DNA from: Chloroflexota bacterium
GTDB taxonomy: Bacteria > Chloroflexota > Anaerolineae > Anaerolineales > UBA11858
NCBI GenBank assembly: GCA_018648225.1
Contig: JABGRQ010000211.1
Location: 1 to 52,835, forward strand
Length of the DNA: 52,835 nt
Direction: 5' to 3'
Shown: positions 24,109-34,500 of the stretch, in pieces
Layout: every line of letters starts with the position of its first letter
How positions within the stretch are numbered: the stretch's first letter is position 1
Made by a program: the position numbers and the translations under genes
The notes under the pieces: generated by a model
Database searches by the model: none
Told to the model about the DNA's origin: nothing
The model's input: the letters and a program-made list of their open reading frames with translations, nothing else

Positions 24109-27100
24109 ATGGCGAAAATCCCCCTGCGAGCATATTTGCGCGAAATTGAAGCGGCCATCGGGGAAGGTCAAATCGATGAGGCAGTAGCACATTGCCGCCA
24201 CATTCTTGCAACCTATCCCAAACATACTGAAACTTACCGTCTGCTGGGGAAAGCTTACCTGGAAGCCCAGCGTTACGGCAGTGCAGCCGACATTTTTCAG
24301 CGCGTCCTCTCCGCCATTCCCGATGATTTCGTCTCACATTTGGGCATGAGCATCATCCGCGAAGATGAGAGCAATCTCGATTCAGCATTATGGCACATGG
24401 AACGCGCCTTCGAGATACAACCCTACAACCCTGCCATTCAAGCAGAACTGCGCCGCCTGCATACCAAACGCGACGGCACTGATCCGATGAAAGCGCGGCT
24501 GACACATGGCGCTCTGGCGCGCATGTATTCACGCGGCGGCCATTACCAACAAGCGATTTCCGAATTACGCGCCACCCTGGCAAAAGAGCCAAAGCGACCT
24601 GACTTGCTGGTTATTTTAGCCGAAATGTATGCGCAAAATGATGAACCCGTCAAAGCTATTGAGATCAGCAGCCGTTTACTACGCGACCTGCCCTTTTGTT
24701 ATCAAGCCAATAAAATTCTGGTCAACCTGCTCGAAGGCACCGAACGACAAAACGATCGCGAAACCTGCCTTCAACGCCTGAAAGCACTTGACCCTTATGA
24801 AGCGCACGTATCACCGCGCACACCCACCGTCAACGACATCCCCGATCAAGCGGTTACAGTAGAACAGTTGATATGGGATGATGCTGCCTCTATCGCCCCG
24901 GACGGAAAGCCATCCTGGGCAGCCTCGCTAGGCGTGGAATTGGACGAACCGGAATCCTCCCAGGGTGATCTCCCCGACTGGCTGTCTGCTGCCTCCGATG
25001 ATGAGCCAGTTCCCGCGGCAAGCGATGATCTCACCCCCAACGATAGTGCCGATGCCATCCCCGACTGGATGCGAGATTCGGGCTGGGCACCTTCGTCAGG
25101 CGAAACCAGTGAAGAATCAGCTTTCTTTGACCTGGATGACGAAAGCGCAGAATCCACTGACAGCGAAGCTATTGCAGGCAATCTACCAGATTGGGTGCGC
25201 GATATGGCTCCCGGTGCAATAGCTGGGGCCGCAGGCCTGACCGAAATTCGCGATGAAAATGACGCCAAAGAAGACCTCAGCGATCTAGAGTCACTCTTCG
25301 GCGACGAGCCACAATCGGGCAGCGATGAACTCCCAGATTGGCTGCAAGATGAAAACTCCCCAACACTTGCAACACCCCCTACAACGACCCCGGAAGAAGC
25401 AGACCTCCCCGATTGGCCGGCGGAAGACGATACTGCTGAAGATACGCCTACGCAAGCGCCTGTTCAGGATGATGAATTTGATATTCCCGATTGGCTGCAA
25501 GCCATGGACAAAAAATCGACTGCCAGCGAAGAAGAAATGATGCCCGAACATTCTGTCGCAAATGACGAAACCCCAGACTGGCTTGAAGACATCGAGGCAG
25601 AATCATCCTCTCATTCAGATGCAGACACAGACAATGATATTCCCGACTGGCTGCAAGAGTTGGATGCCAGCCCCAACGCCATCGCAAAAGATATGGTTAG
25701 GGATACCCCCACAGACTCAGAGGGAGTCACCGATTTCCTAAAAAGGCTGGAAAACGAAAAGGAAACTGACACTACTCCCGCCGAAGAAGACGACGACGGG
25801 CTCCCCGACTGGCTGGATGAACTCGCCGACGCCGAACCTCAGACGGCAAAGCCCGTTGCCGCAGCCGTTCCCGCAGAAGCTGATGACGATGACGATGGTT
25901 TGCCTGATTGGTTAGATGAACTTGCCGACACCGAGCCTCAGGCGGCAGAACCCGTTGCCGCAGCCGTTCCCGCCGAAGATGAAGACGATGATGGTCTCCC
26001 CGACTGGCTGGATGAACTCGCTGACACTGAGCCTCAGGCGGCAGAACCCGTTACAGCAGCCGTTCCCGCCGAAGACGATGACGACGACGGCCTCCCCGAC
26101 TGGCTGGATGAACTCGCCGACGCCGAGCCTCAGGCGGCAGAACCCGTTGCCGCGGCCGCTCCCGTAGAAGCTGAAGACGATGACGGTCTCCCCGACTGGC
26201 TGGATGAACTTGCTGACACCGAACCTCAGACGGCAGAGCCCGTTGCTGCGGCCGTTCCCGCAGAAGATGACGACGACGGTCTCCCCGACTGGCTGGATGA
26301 ACTTGCTGACACCGAGCCTCAGGCAGCAGAACCCGTTACCGCAGCCGTTCCCGCCGAAGATGCAGACGATGATGGTCTCCCCGACTGGCTAGATGAATTC
26401 GCTTCCGAAACATCAATCGATGATCTGTTGGCACAAACGCAGGAACCGGATGATATAACGCTACCAAGCCCAACCCAGCGGCGTGAAGAGGCCGCGCACG
26501 CCCTCGAAGAGGGCGACGATATTTCTCCGCCAAGCTTCGATATACCAGACAGCGACTCAGAATTCCCGGAATGGCTTGTACAACCCGGTCAAGAAGAATT
26601 GCCTGCTGAAACCCGCGCCAAAGATTCGGACACCGATTTTCCCGAATGGCTGCCTCAACCGGCAGCGGGACCAACTTCGGAGTTTGATGTCGCACCAGCA
26701 GAAACAGATGATTTACCTGTAGATGAGGAAAGCGCCGAACCCGATTTCGCCGATGCAGATGCCGCAATGGCCTGGCTAGAAAGTTTGGCCGCCAAACAAG
26801 GCGTTCCGGAAGAGGAGCTTCTTTCCACACCAGAAGAACGTAGTGAAACACCCCCGGATTGGGTACAAAGCACCGTGCAACAGAGCCAACCCCCGGTTGC
26901 AGAAGACGAAACGCCCCCTGCGGAAGTCCAACCCGCGCCAGATGACTTCCCGGATTGGCTGAAAGATAGCGCATTCGCGGCGGAAATCCCCATGGATGAA
27001 GCTGAGCCAGTTACCGTAGCAACCCCAGTTGAGGAAGTATCCCAACCCGATAGCAGCGAAAAAATCGAAGCGGAAGATACTGAATTACCCAACTGGCTGA

Positions 27101-28020
27101 AAAGCATGGAAACTGCGCCAAGCGTAGAAACTCCCGAAGAAGTAGACCTCGCCGACCTTCCCGATTGGCTTGCCGCAGTCGGCACCGAATCTTCCCCGGA
27201 AGCAGCTACGGAGCCTGAACCCGAAACGGGGTGGCTGGATTTTGACGATGAAACTGAAGAAGAAAAGAGTGCGGAACCTATTCTCCAAACGGATGATGAA
27301 TTACCTGATTGGTTGCAAGGCTTTGACGCCCCGCCCCCAGATGATGCCACCTGGATTCAAGAAGTCGGGCGCACACCCGCGGATATAGAGCCTGAAGAAA
27401 GCGCTGCAGAAACGCCTGCCGTTGAAGAAATCGCTGATTATGCCTGGAAGCCCACGAGAGAAGAAACCCCAGAGATGGAGGTAATCGAAAAACTTGATCT
27501 CAACAGTGCTTCGTTAATCGATCTGGAACGTTTGCCAGGGATGGGTTTCAGACGCGCGCAATTGATCTTTTCGCATCGTGAAAAATACGGTGATTTTTCA
27601 AGCCTTGAAGACTTGCTCACCATCGAAGGATTTGATACAGAAACCATCAACACATTGCGCTCATATCTCGATATCGAAGTTCCACTTGTGGCACCCGAGC
27701 CTGAGCCTGCGGTGAGTGAACCGGCAAGCGCTATGCCTATTGATGTCAAACCCGAAGACGAGCATCATGCCAGCCAGATTCAGGCTCAACGATCTCTGAC
27801 AGAAGGGCAAGTTTCAGACGCCGTTGAAGTGTATGCGAAGCTGCTCAAAAAAGGCAAACGCGTCAACCACATCATCGCCGATTTGGAGCAGGCCAGCCAG
27901 ATTAATCCCACAAACCCGGAGATTGCCCAGGCCCTCGGTGATGCGTATATGCGAGCCGACAAATTGGACGCCGCGCTGGAACAATATTCCAAAGCTGAAA
28001 AACTTTTACATATGAAATAA
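24109..28020 (+). CDS. giant TPR / PDWL-repeat / helix-hairpin-helix protein
   Basis: 1303 residues, no signal peptide. TPR-like helices at 1-230 (ATYPKHTETYRLLGKAYLEA and similar). Residues about 265-1120 are acidic and probably disordered, carrying about 22 copies of a short motif, (I/L/F)P(D/E)WL or close variants. Seven of them lie in near-identical 31-33-residue repeats. Then a ComEA-like double helix-hairpin-helix (about 1126-1188: DLNSASLIDLERLPGMG ... LLTIEGFD) and a final TPR pair (about 1225-1303). The motif spacing looks like a multivalent docking chain for one repeated partner site, framed by TPRs; HhH units usually contact nucleic acid but also act in protein contacts. No enzyme domain is visible. 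A strong terminator follows. Confidence 0.85.
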   Translation: MAKIPLRAYLREIEAAIGEGQIDEAVAHCRHILATYPKHTETYRLLGKAYLEAQRYGSAADIFQRVLSAIPDDFVSHLGMSIIREDESNLDSALWHMERAFEIQPYNPAIQAELRRLHTKRDGTDPMKARLTHGALARMYSRGGHYQQAISELRATLAKEPKRPDLLVILAEMYAQNDEPVKAIEISSRLLRDLPFCYQANKILVNLLEGTERQNDRETCLQRLKALDPYEAHVSPRTPTVNDIPDQAVTVEQLIWDDAASIAPDGKPSWAASLGVELDEPESSQGDLPDWLSAASDDEPVPAASDDLTPNDSADAIPDWMRDSGWAPSSGETSEESAFFDLDDESAESTDSEAIAGNLPDWVRDMAPGAIAGAAGLTEIRDENDAKEDLSDLESLFGDEPQSGSDELPDWLQDENSPTLATPPTTTPEEADLPDWPAEDDTAEDTPTQAPVQDDEFDIPDWLQAMDKKSTASEEEMMPEHSVANDETPDWLEDIEAESSSHSDADTDNDIPDWLQELDASPNAIAKDMVRDTPTDSEGVTDFLKRLENEKETDTTPAEEDDDGLPDWLDELADAEPQTAKPVAAAVPAEADDDDDGLPDWLDELADTEPQAAEPVAAAVPAEDEDDDGLPDWLDELADTEPQAAEPVTAAVPAEDDDDDGLPDWLDELADAEPQAAEPVAAAAPVEAEDDDGLPDWLDELADTEPQTAEPVAAAVPAEDDDDGLPDWLDELADTEPQAAEPVTAAVPAEDADDDGLPDWLDEFASETSIDDLLAQTQEPDDITLPSPTQRREEAAHALEEGDDISPPSFDIPDSDSEFPEWLVQPGQEELPAETRAKDSDTDFPEWLPQPAAGPTSEFDVAPAETDDLPVDEESAEPDFADADAAMAWLESLAAKQGVPEEELLSTPEERSETPPDWVQSTVQQSQPPVAEDETPPAEVQPAPDDFPDWLKDSAFAAEIPMDEAEPVTVATPVEEVSQPDSSEKIEAEDTELPNWLKSMETAPSVETPEEVDLADLPDWLAAVGTESSPEAATEPEPETGWLDFDDETEEEKSAEPILQTDDELPDWLQGFDAPPPDDATWIQEVGRTPADIEPEESAAETPAVEEIADYAWKPTREETPEMEVIEKLDLNSASLIDLERLPGMGFRRAQLIFSHREKYGDFSSLEDLLTIEGFDTETINTLRSYLDIEVPLVAPEPEPAVSEPASAMPIDVKPEDEHHASQIQAQRSLTEGQVSDAVEVYAKLLKKGKRVNHIIADLEQASQINPTNPEIAQALGDAYMRADKLDAALEQYSKAEKLLHMK
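25790..26400 (+). repeat. in-frame tandem repeat of about 90-99 bp, seven copies
   Basis: Each unit encodes GLPDWLDELADTEPQ followed by an Ala/Pro/Val stretch and an Asp/Glu run of variable length. Copies differ by mostly synonymous changes and by the number of Asp codons, which points to expansion by unequal exchange under constraint. The unit length changes only by whole codons. Confidence 0.85.
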
Positions 28021-28058
28021 GCGCTAATCTCTGGTAAAATCCGGCGATAGAAAACCCT

Positions 28059-28097
28059 AAGGTGACAGTCACTTCACATTTGACTGTCACCTTTTTT
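28059..28097 (+). terminator. intrinsic terminator after the PDWL-repeat gene
   Basis: A 13-bp perfect stem (28059-28071 with 28081-28093, AAGGTGACAGTCA type), 9-nt loop, then six T to 28097. It ends transcription 39 nt after the stop and before ndk. Confidence 0.9.
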
Positions 28098-28245
28098 CGG
28101 CAATTTTTAACGCAAAGGCGAAGGGCCTCCCCACACCCCTATTTTCGGGCCAACTCTTGCGAACGTGCATAAGCCCTATCCTTATTTTGTTGCGGATAAA
28201 CGCCGCATTTTTTCAAAACAATTCAAAATCAATGGAGAGAAAATC

Positions 28246-28695
28246 ATGGAAAAAACATTCGTTATCGTCAAACCCGATGGCGTGCAGCGCGGCTTGATTG
28301 GTGAAATCATCGCTCGTCTAGAACGCCGCGGTCTAAAAATGAGCGCCGCTAAATTCATGCAAGTCAGCCAGGATTTAGCCGAAACCCATTACGGCATTCA
28401 CAAGGGCAAGCCCTTTTACGAAGGTCTAATTAAGTACATCACCTCGGCCCCGGTGATGGCAATGGTCTGGGAAGGTCCCAATGCCGTGGCTGCTGTGCGC
28501 CAGACGATGGGCGCTACGCGCCCCACCGAAGCCGCTCCCGGTTCTGTGCGCCACGATTTTGGTCTCGAGGTTGGCCGCAATATCACCCACGCCTCCGATT
28601 CCCCCGAAAATGGCGAGTTGGAAATAGCTTTATGGTTCAAACCCGAAGAACTCGTCGCCTGGGGACGCGCCAACGACGAATGGATTTTTGAGTAA
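28246..28695 (+). CDS. ndk: nucleoside diphosphate kinase
   Basis: 149 residues, full length for the family. FVIVKPDGVQRGL opens the fold; the phosphorylated His is H115 in NITHASDSPE. It transfers the gamma phosphate from ATP to other nucleoside diphosphates. The start at 28246 (MEKTF) is chosen over an in-frame ATG at 28165 because GGAGAG lies eight bases before it and family members start here. It is bounded by a terminator upstream and a palindrome downstream. Confidence 0.97.
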   Translation: MEKTFVIVKPDGVQRGLIGEIIARLERRGLKMSAAKFMQVSQDLAETHYGIHKGKPFYEGLIKYITSAPVMAMVWEGPNAVAAVRQTMGATRPTEAAPGSVRHDFGLEVGRNITHASDSPENGELEIALWFKPEELVAWGRANDEWIFE

Positions 28696-28705
28696 ATCGA
28701 AAATT

Positions 28706-28772
28706 GGGTTGAAAGTTGGAAGTTGAATGTTAAAAGTTCAACATTCAACTTTCAACATTTCACCTTCAACCC
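28706..28772 (+). repeat. intergenic quasi-palindrome, GTTGAAA-unit type
   Basis: Arm 28706-28731 (26 nt) pairs with arm 28740-28772 (33 nt); the 12 innermost pairs are perfect. The longer arm holds one extra 7-nt unit. Both arms are runs of GTTGAAA-like heptamers. It fills the gap between ndk and the TIGR03960 gene and ends 3 nt before the latter's ATG. Confidence 0.7.
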
Positions 28773-28775
28773 ACA

Positions 28776-30695
28776 ATGCTCACACCCCAACAAATTCAAA
28801 TTAAGCTCGAACGCATTCTCCCCACCGTGCAAAAGCCGGGGCGTTATACCGGCGGCGAACTCAATCAGGTGGTCAAAGATTGGGATACGGTTCAAACCAA
28901 AGTTGCTCTGGTTTTTCCGGATATTTATGACCTGGGTATGTCAAATCTGGGGATGGCAATCCTTTACGATTTGCTCAACCAGCGCAGTGACGTGTTGGCT
29001 GAGCGCGCCTATACCCCCTGGGCAGATATGGAAGCTGCCATGCGGGAGCATCAGGTTCCGCTTTATTCATTGGAGACAAAACACCCTCTGGCGGATTTTG
29101 ACATCATCGGGATTACGCTGCCCTATGAGACTCTCTACACCAGCACGCTGAATGTACTTGACCTGGCGGGGATTCCATTATTCAGCGCGGCGCGCGGCCC
29201 GGAGCATCCTCTGGTCATCGCGGGAGGACACACAACCTACAACCCGGAGCCGATGCACGCCTTTGTGGATGCTTTTGTGATTGGCGAGGGAGAGGAGGTC
29301 ATTCAGGAGATTGTGGAAGCGGTGCAGATGTTAAAACGTCAAGATGTCGGACGTCAGACGCTATTACATGAACTTTCCCAAATATCCGGCGTTTACGTAC
29401 CTTCGCTCTACGAAGCCCACTACAACGATGATGGCACTTTCGCATCCATAAAAAAGCTTACTCAAGACGCGCCGCTGCCCATCACCAAGCGCGTGGTTGC
29501 CAAGCTGCCCCCGCCAACCACGCGCTTCATCGTACCGTATGTAGATACTGTCCACAACCGCGCCCCCATCGAGATTATGCGCGGTTGCACGCGCGGCTGC
29601 CGCTTCTGCCACGCGGGGATGGTCAACCGCCCGGTGCGCGAGCGCCCCGTAGAAGAAGTACTCTCGGCAATTGAACAAGCGCTGGCTCACACCGGCTTTG
29701 AAGAAATCAGTTTGCTTTCTCTATCATCCAGCGATTATACAAACGTTGTCGAATTGGTGGAAAAAGTGCATCAACGTTTCGATAGCGAACACCTTTCGGT
29801 ATCGCTACCCTCGCTGCGCATTGAAAGTGTCTCGGTGGATTTGATGGATGCGCTCAAAGGTGGACGTAAAGGCGGCTTCACGCTGGCCCCCGAAGCCGCA
29901 ACCGAAAAAATGCGCCAGATTATTAACAAGCCGGTCAGCACTGAGCAGCTTTTAGATACGGCGCGCGAAATCTTTGCCCGCGGCTGGCCGACGATTAAGC
30001 TCTACTTTATGATCGGCCACCCCTCCGAAACGCTGGAAGATGTGCAGGCTATCGCCGATTTGTGTAAAGCAGTGCGCAACGTGGGACGCGACACCATGGG
30101 CAAGCGCGCCCAGGTCAACGCCGGGGTGAGCACTTTCGTACCCAAACCACACACGCCCTTTCAATGGGTTTCCTGTGATTCGATTGAGCAAATCCGCGCC
30201 AAACAAGAATTGCTCCGGTCAGAACTACGCGGTAAGGGACTCAAACTCAGTTGGAATAACCCCCTCGAAACGCAGCTTGAAGCCTGGCTTTCCCGCGGCG
30301 ATCGACGCATGTCCGAAGTTATTTATCAGGCCTGGAAAAATGGGGCCAAATTTGACGCTTGGCGCGAGTTCTTCAATTACGAAGCCTGGCAAGCTGCCTT
30401 TGCCGCCACAGTGTTAGAACCAGAATTCTATACGCACCGCCAACGCCCACTCGACGAAGTTTTCCCCTGGGAGCATCTCAGCACAACCGTGCGCAAAACC
30501 TTCCTGACCCAAGATTATCTCTGGAGCCTGGATGGGCGCACGCGCATCGACTGCCGTGAACAGTGCTTTGCATGCGGCATTTTGCCGACATTTGCCAATT
30601 TGCGCCGCGAACACCCCGGCGAGGAATGGAAATGCCCGGAAGTGAAAAATAAGCGCGTAGCCGTCAGACGAGAACAGGAAGCCGTAAGTGGATAA
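28776..30695 (+). CDS. TIGR03960-family radical SAM protein with B12-binding-like N-terminus
   Basis: 639 residues. An N-terminal Rossmann-like B12-binding-type domain (KVALVFPDIYDLGMSNLG ...) precedes the radical-SAM core, whose [4Fe-4S]-SAM motif is CTRGCRFC with Cys271, Cys275 and Cys278. A C-terminal extension ends with CREQCFACG, a possible extra metal site. TIGR03960 proteins nearly always occur with TIGR03936 proteins, as here with an 8-nt overlap, and are thought to modify RNA or protein; the substrate is not known. Its ribosome-binding site would lie inside the palindrome just upstream. Confidence 0.9.
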   Translation: MLTPQQIQIKLERILPTVQKPGRYTGGELNQVVKDWDTVQTKVALVFPDIYDLGMSNLGMAILYDLLNQRSDVLAERAYTPWADMEAAMREHQVPLYSLETKHPLADFDIIGITLPYETLYTSTLNVLDLAGIPLFSAARGPEHPLVIAGGHTTYNPEPMHAFVDAFVIGEGEEVIQEIVEAVQMLKRQDVGRQTLLHELSQISGVYVPSLYEAHYNDDGTFASIKKLTQDAPLPITKRVVAKLPPPTTRFIVPYVDTVHNRAPIEIMRGCTRGCRFCHAGMVNRPVRERPVEEVLSAIEQALAHTGFEEISLLSLSSSDYTNVVELVEKVHQRFDSEHLSVSLPSLRIESVSVDLMDALKGGRKGGFTLAPEAATEKMRQIINKPVSTEQLLDTAREIFARGWPTIKLYFMIGHPSETLEDVQAIADLCKAVRNVGRDTMGKRAQVNAGVSTFVPKPHTPFQWVSCDSIEQIRAKQELLRSELRGKGLKLSWNNPLETQLEAWLSRGDRRMSEVIYQAWKNGAKFDAWREFFNYEAWQAAFAATVLEPEFYTHRQRPLDEVFPWEHLSTTVRKTFLTQDYLWSLDGRTRIDCREQCFACGILPTFANLRREHPGEEWKCPEVKNKRVAVRREQEAVSG

Positions 30696-31317
30696 TAAAT
30701 TGATAAGGCTAAAGATAACCTTCGCCAAAACCGATGCTATGCGCTATACCAGCCACCTGGATTTACAGCGCACCTGGGAACGCACACTGCGCCGGGCGCG
30801 GTTGCCGCTGGCTTATAGTCAGGGATTTAACCCGCGACCGAAAATTAATCTTGGTGCGGCACTGCCGTTGGGCTTCACCGGCGCAGCCGAATTGATCGAA
30901 GTCTGGCTGGAGGATGAGATTCTGCTCGAGGAAATAGAATCAACACTGACCCGCGCGCTGCCTCCCGGCATTGTTGTGCAAGAAATCGTCGAGACTATAA
31001 ATCCCGGCCCTAAGTTGCAAAATCTGATTTACGCGGCCAGTTATCACATCATTTTGAGCGAGACCCCTCAGGATATAGCTTCCACGGTGGATGCACTTCT
31101 CGCTCAAGATGAAATCTTGCAGGATCGACGCGGCAAGAGATATGACCTGCGTCCCCTGATCGAGGAATTGCGCCTGAACGAAGATGGTACGCTGCATTTA
31201 CAGGTTAGCACGCTACCAGGCAAAACCGGCCGCCCCGACGAAGTGCTGCTGGCATTAGGGATTGACCCGCTGACGGCGCGCATCCAGCGCACGAAATTAT
31301 TACTGAAAGCAAACTAA
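30688..31317 (+). CDS. TIGR03936-family radical SAM-associated protein (DUF2344)
   Basis: 209 residues, no cofactor motifs. The family signature is at the N-terminus: RYTSHLDLQRTWERTLRRA, then LAYSQGFNPRPKI and a leucine/glycine segment ending ALPLGFTG. It overlaps the end of the TIGR03960 gene by 8 nt, so the two are translationally coupled and presumably act as one complex. In other phyla the same pair is fused into a single chain. Precise role unknown. Confidence 0.9.
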   Translation: MDNKLIRLKITFAKTDAMRYTSHLDLQRTWERTLRRARLPLAYSQGFNPRPKINLGAALPLGFTGAAELIEVWLEDEILLEEIESTLTRALPPGIVVQEIVETINPGPKLQNLIYAASYHIILSETPQDIASTVDALLAQDEILQDRRGKRYDLRPLIEELRLNEDGTLHLQVSTLPGKTGRPDEVLLALGIDPLTARIQRTKLLLKAN

Positions 31318-31332
31318 CGCGAAGCCCATTCC

Positions 31333-31357
31333 CCCCTCTCCCAGTTTGGGAGAGGGG
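31333..31357 (+). repeat. CCCCTCTCCC-type hairpin
   Basis: CCCCTCTCCCA (31333-31343) pairs with TGGGAGAGGGG (31347-31357) over a 3-nt loop, starting 16 nt after the DUF2344 stop, without a U-tract. A weaker copy of the same pyrimidine/purine arms is at about 17176-17216. It may stabilise the 3' end of the operon transcript. Confidence 0.6.
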
Positions 31358-31468
31358 CCGGGGGTGAGGGCAACGGGCTAAATGGGGGATTGCGCACTGG
31401 GGGACAAAAACGTTATACTAATTGATGTGCAAAACCAGCCAAAAACATTTCAGGTTATAGCCAGAATG

Positions 31469-31535
31469 ATTTACCACAAAAACACAGAGGCACAAAGAAA
31501 AACAATTGGCTGTTCTTCGCGTCTTTGTGGTAAAT
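31469..31535 (+). repeat. intergenic quasi-palindrome, CACAAAG-unit type
   Basis: ATTTACCACAAA (31469-31480) is the exact complement of 31524-31535. The inner arms are degenerate CACAAAGA/CACAGAGG octamers. It sits just upstream of the ribosome-binding site of the alpha-2-macroglobulin gene and belongs to the same type as 37711-37776 and 45991-46051. Confidence 0.65.
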
Positions 31536-31561
31536 TTCTTACTTCCTCCACGGAGGTACCT

Positions 31562-34500
31562 ATGAAAACCCGACCCATCATCCTTTTGATCTTCATCACC
31601 ACACTGACTTTGATCGCTGGCTGCGGCACACCTGACGCATCACCAACCGTTGAGGTTACGCCGACATCCTCTTTTCAAGCCTCCGATGAGGGCGACCCCC
31701 TGATTCCGCGCGTCAGCAGCACGATACCCTTCGGCGGGCAGGAAATGCCCTTGGATGGCAGTATCGACATTATTTTTGATCAGGCAATGAATCAGTCCGC
31801 CACCACGGCAGCCTGGGAAATCACCGACTCGGATGGTAAATCGCTCGAAGGTGTGATCACATGGCCTCAAGTCGATACGCTGCGCTTCACCCCATCGCAG
31901 GAGCTTGAACCCGGCACAGCCTACACAGCCGCTCTCAACACGAGTGCTGAGAGCGAAAACGGTGTTGCCCTCGCCGAAGCTGAAACATTCATCTTCAGCA
32001 CGCTTGGGGAATTACAAATCAGCCAGGTTTTCCCCGCCGATAAGGCCACCGAGGTTGAGAATAATGCCATTATCACCATCGCGTTCAATCGCCCGGTAGT
32101 TGCGCTGCAAATTGCTGAAGAACAGGCTAATCTCCCCACTCCGATCGAAATCTCACCTGCGCTCAGTGGGCAAGGCGAATGGGTCAACACTTCGGTATAT
32201 GTCTTTCAACCGGATGAGAGTTTGCGAAGTTCCACCACCTACACGGTCAGCATTCCCGCCGGGCTGGGCGATACAAACGGCTCGGCGCTGGAAAACAGCT
32301 ATAAGTGGTCGTTCACAACTGCCGCGCCGCGCCTTGAAGCCCTTGAACTCACCGATTGGGTTTGGAGCCCCCAAGACTGGCTCACGGATGTTCCCCTGGA
32401 ACAAACTTTTTCACTTTTATTCTTCCAACCGATGGACACTGCCAGCGTGGAAGCCAATTTCGCGCTAAAAGACGAAAATGGGGAAACTATCCCTGTAGCA
32501 TTTGAATGGGATGCTGAAAACACTGTTCTCGCCATCACGCCTGAAAATCTGTTTGATTTAGGTATCGCCTACAATATGCTCTTGAGCGATCAGGCCACAG
32601 ACCAGTGGGGCGGAACACTTGCCGAAGGCCTCGACTGGCATTTTACATCCATGCTGCCCCCCGGCGTGCGCGCCACAGAACCCACCGATAACAGCTCACA
32701 AGAATATTTTTCGCGGCGCGTGACGATCATGTTCAACTCACCGATGGATCTCGACTCACTGAAAGATAAGGTGATCCTCTCACCACAACCCGCCGGAGAA
32801 GTAGAATGGGTCTACAACGAATGGGATTGGAGTATTTCATTTTATGGTCTGAAGCCTTCCACAAGTTATCTTGTGCGCCTTCTGCCCGGCGCAAGCGATC
32901 TATATGGAAATCTGACCACCCGTGATTACGTTTTCAACTTCCGCACTGCGGCCTATAACGCCACTGCCTACCTCGAGATGCCTTACGGCCCGGTGATCTA
33001 TCGCCAGGGCGGACCCAGTGATTTGTATATTCGCTATGTAAATGTGGATAGTGTTCAGGCCAGCCTGTACCAACTTAATGCTGCCCAGTTCCACGCCCTC
33101 GCCAGCGGCAACGCATCGGTGTGGGATTACGCGCCCGCCGAAGATTCTCTGTTGCGCGAGTGGTCGCAGCCCAACTACAATACGCTCAACGACATCGGCC
33201 TGCAGCGCTACACGCTCACGAATCAAGTTGGCGAAACCCTGCCCCCCGGATTTTATTTTCTGAATATGGAGGGCTGGGACAATGTAGGCCCAATCACCAA
33301 CGATCAACGGCTGATTATGATTGCAGGTGCACACGCTACCGTCAAGAGTACGCGCAGCGAAGCCCTGGTGTGGCTAACTGACCTCAACGCGGGTACCCCC
33401 CTCGAGGGAGTCCCGCTAAGCCTGTACGATGAATATTTCAACGTCGTCGGGCATGGCACCACCGACGCAAATGGATTGGCGCTCATCGAGATTCCCCAGG
33501 CCTTCGGCGCGGCAACCAACACCAAAGTCCGCGCCCGCTATACAGCCGAGATCGCCGATGAAAGCCCCCTCGCTGGTTCCGGCCTGCCCACCTATTACGT
33601 GCTCACCGACACTGTCGAGCATCTCGCCTTTGCCAGCACCGATTGGGGCAGCGGCGTTTCGCCCTACGATTTCGGCATCTGGAGCAACTACTACACCCTG
33701 CCCAACCAGACCGCCGTCTACGTCTACACCGACCGGCCGCTCTACCGCCCCGGACACCCTGTTTCGTTCAAAGGCGTCGTGCGCCTGAACGACGATCTGG
33801 CCTACAGCTTGCCCGCGGCGAAAGAAGTGTTGGTGACGATTGCCAGTTATAGCGGCTCTGTCTACGAGGCCACGCTGCCCATCTCGGAATTTGGCACTTT
33901 CGACGGCGAACTGCTGCTCGATGCCAGCGCCGCCCTGGGCTATTATGATATTTATGTGTCGGACCCCGTGACCGGGGAAGATATTGGCTCTGGATATTTT
34001 TCGGTGGCCGAATATCGCAAACCGGAATTTCAGGTAGGGGTGGCTGCTGCCCCCGAAGATGTGCTTGCCAATAAAAATTTCACCCTGACTCTGGAAGCCG
34101 AATTCTTCTCCGGCGGCTGGGTTAGCGATGCCGATGTAGAATGGGGTCTGTTTGCCAGCACCTACACCTTCGCCCCCGGCGGCGATTTGAGCCGTTACAG
34201 TTTCTCTGATGTGGACTACGATGATTATTTCGCCTACGAAGAGAGTTTCGTCTTCAACGAAGAAATTGCTACCGGGCAGGCCGTCACCGACGAAAACGGC
34301 CAGCTTGAACTCAGCTTCCCCGCCGATTTGAGCCTAACCGACACCAGCCTGAGCTTCACCTTTGAAGCCACCACCACCGACTTTGCCAGCAACGCCGTCA
34401 GCGCCAGCGCCAGCGTGATCGGGCATCAGAGCGCCGTATACGCGGGTGTGCGCCCGCAACGCTACGTGGGCAGCGTAGGTGAGGAGCAAACCTTTGAGCT

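Noticed and set aside
25790-26400. Possible CRISPR-like array
   Set aside because: The units are in frame, lack unique spacers, and vary only by synonymous changes and Asp-codon number; they are coding tandem repeats.
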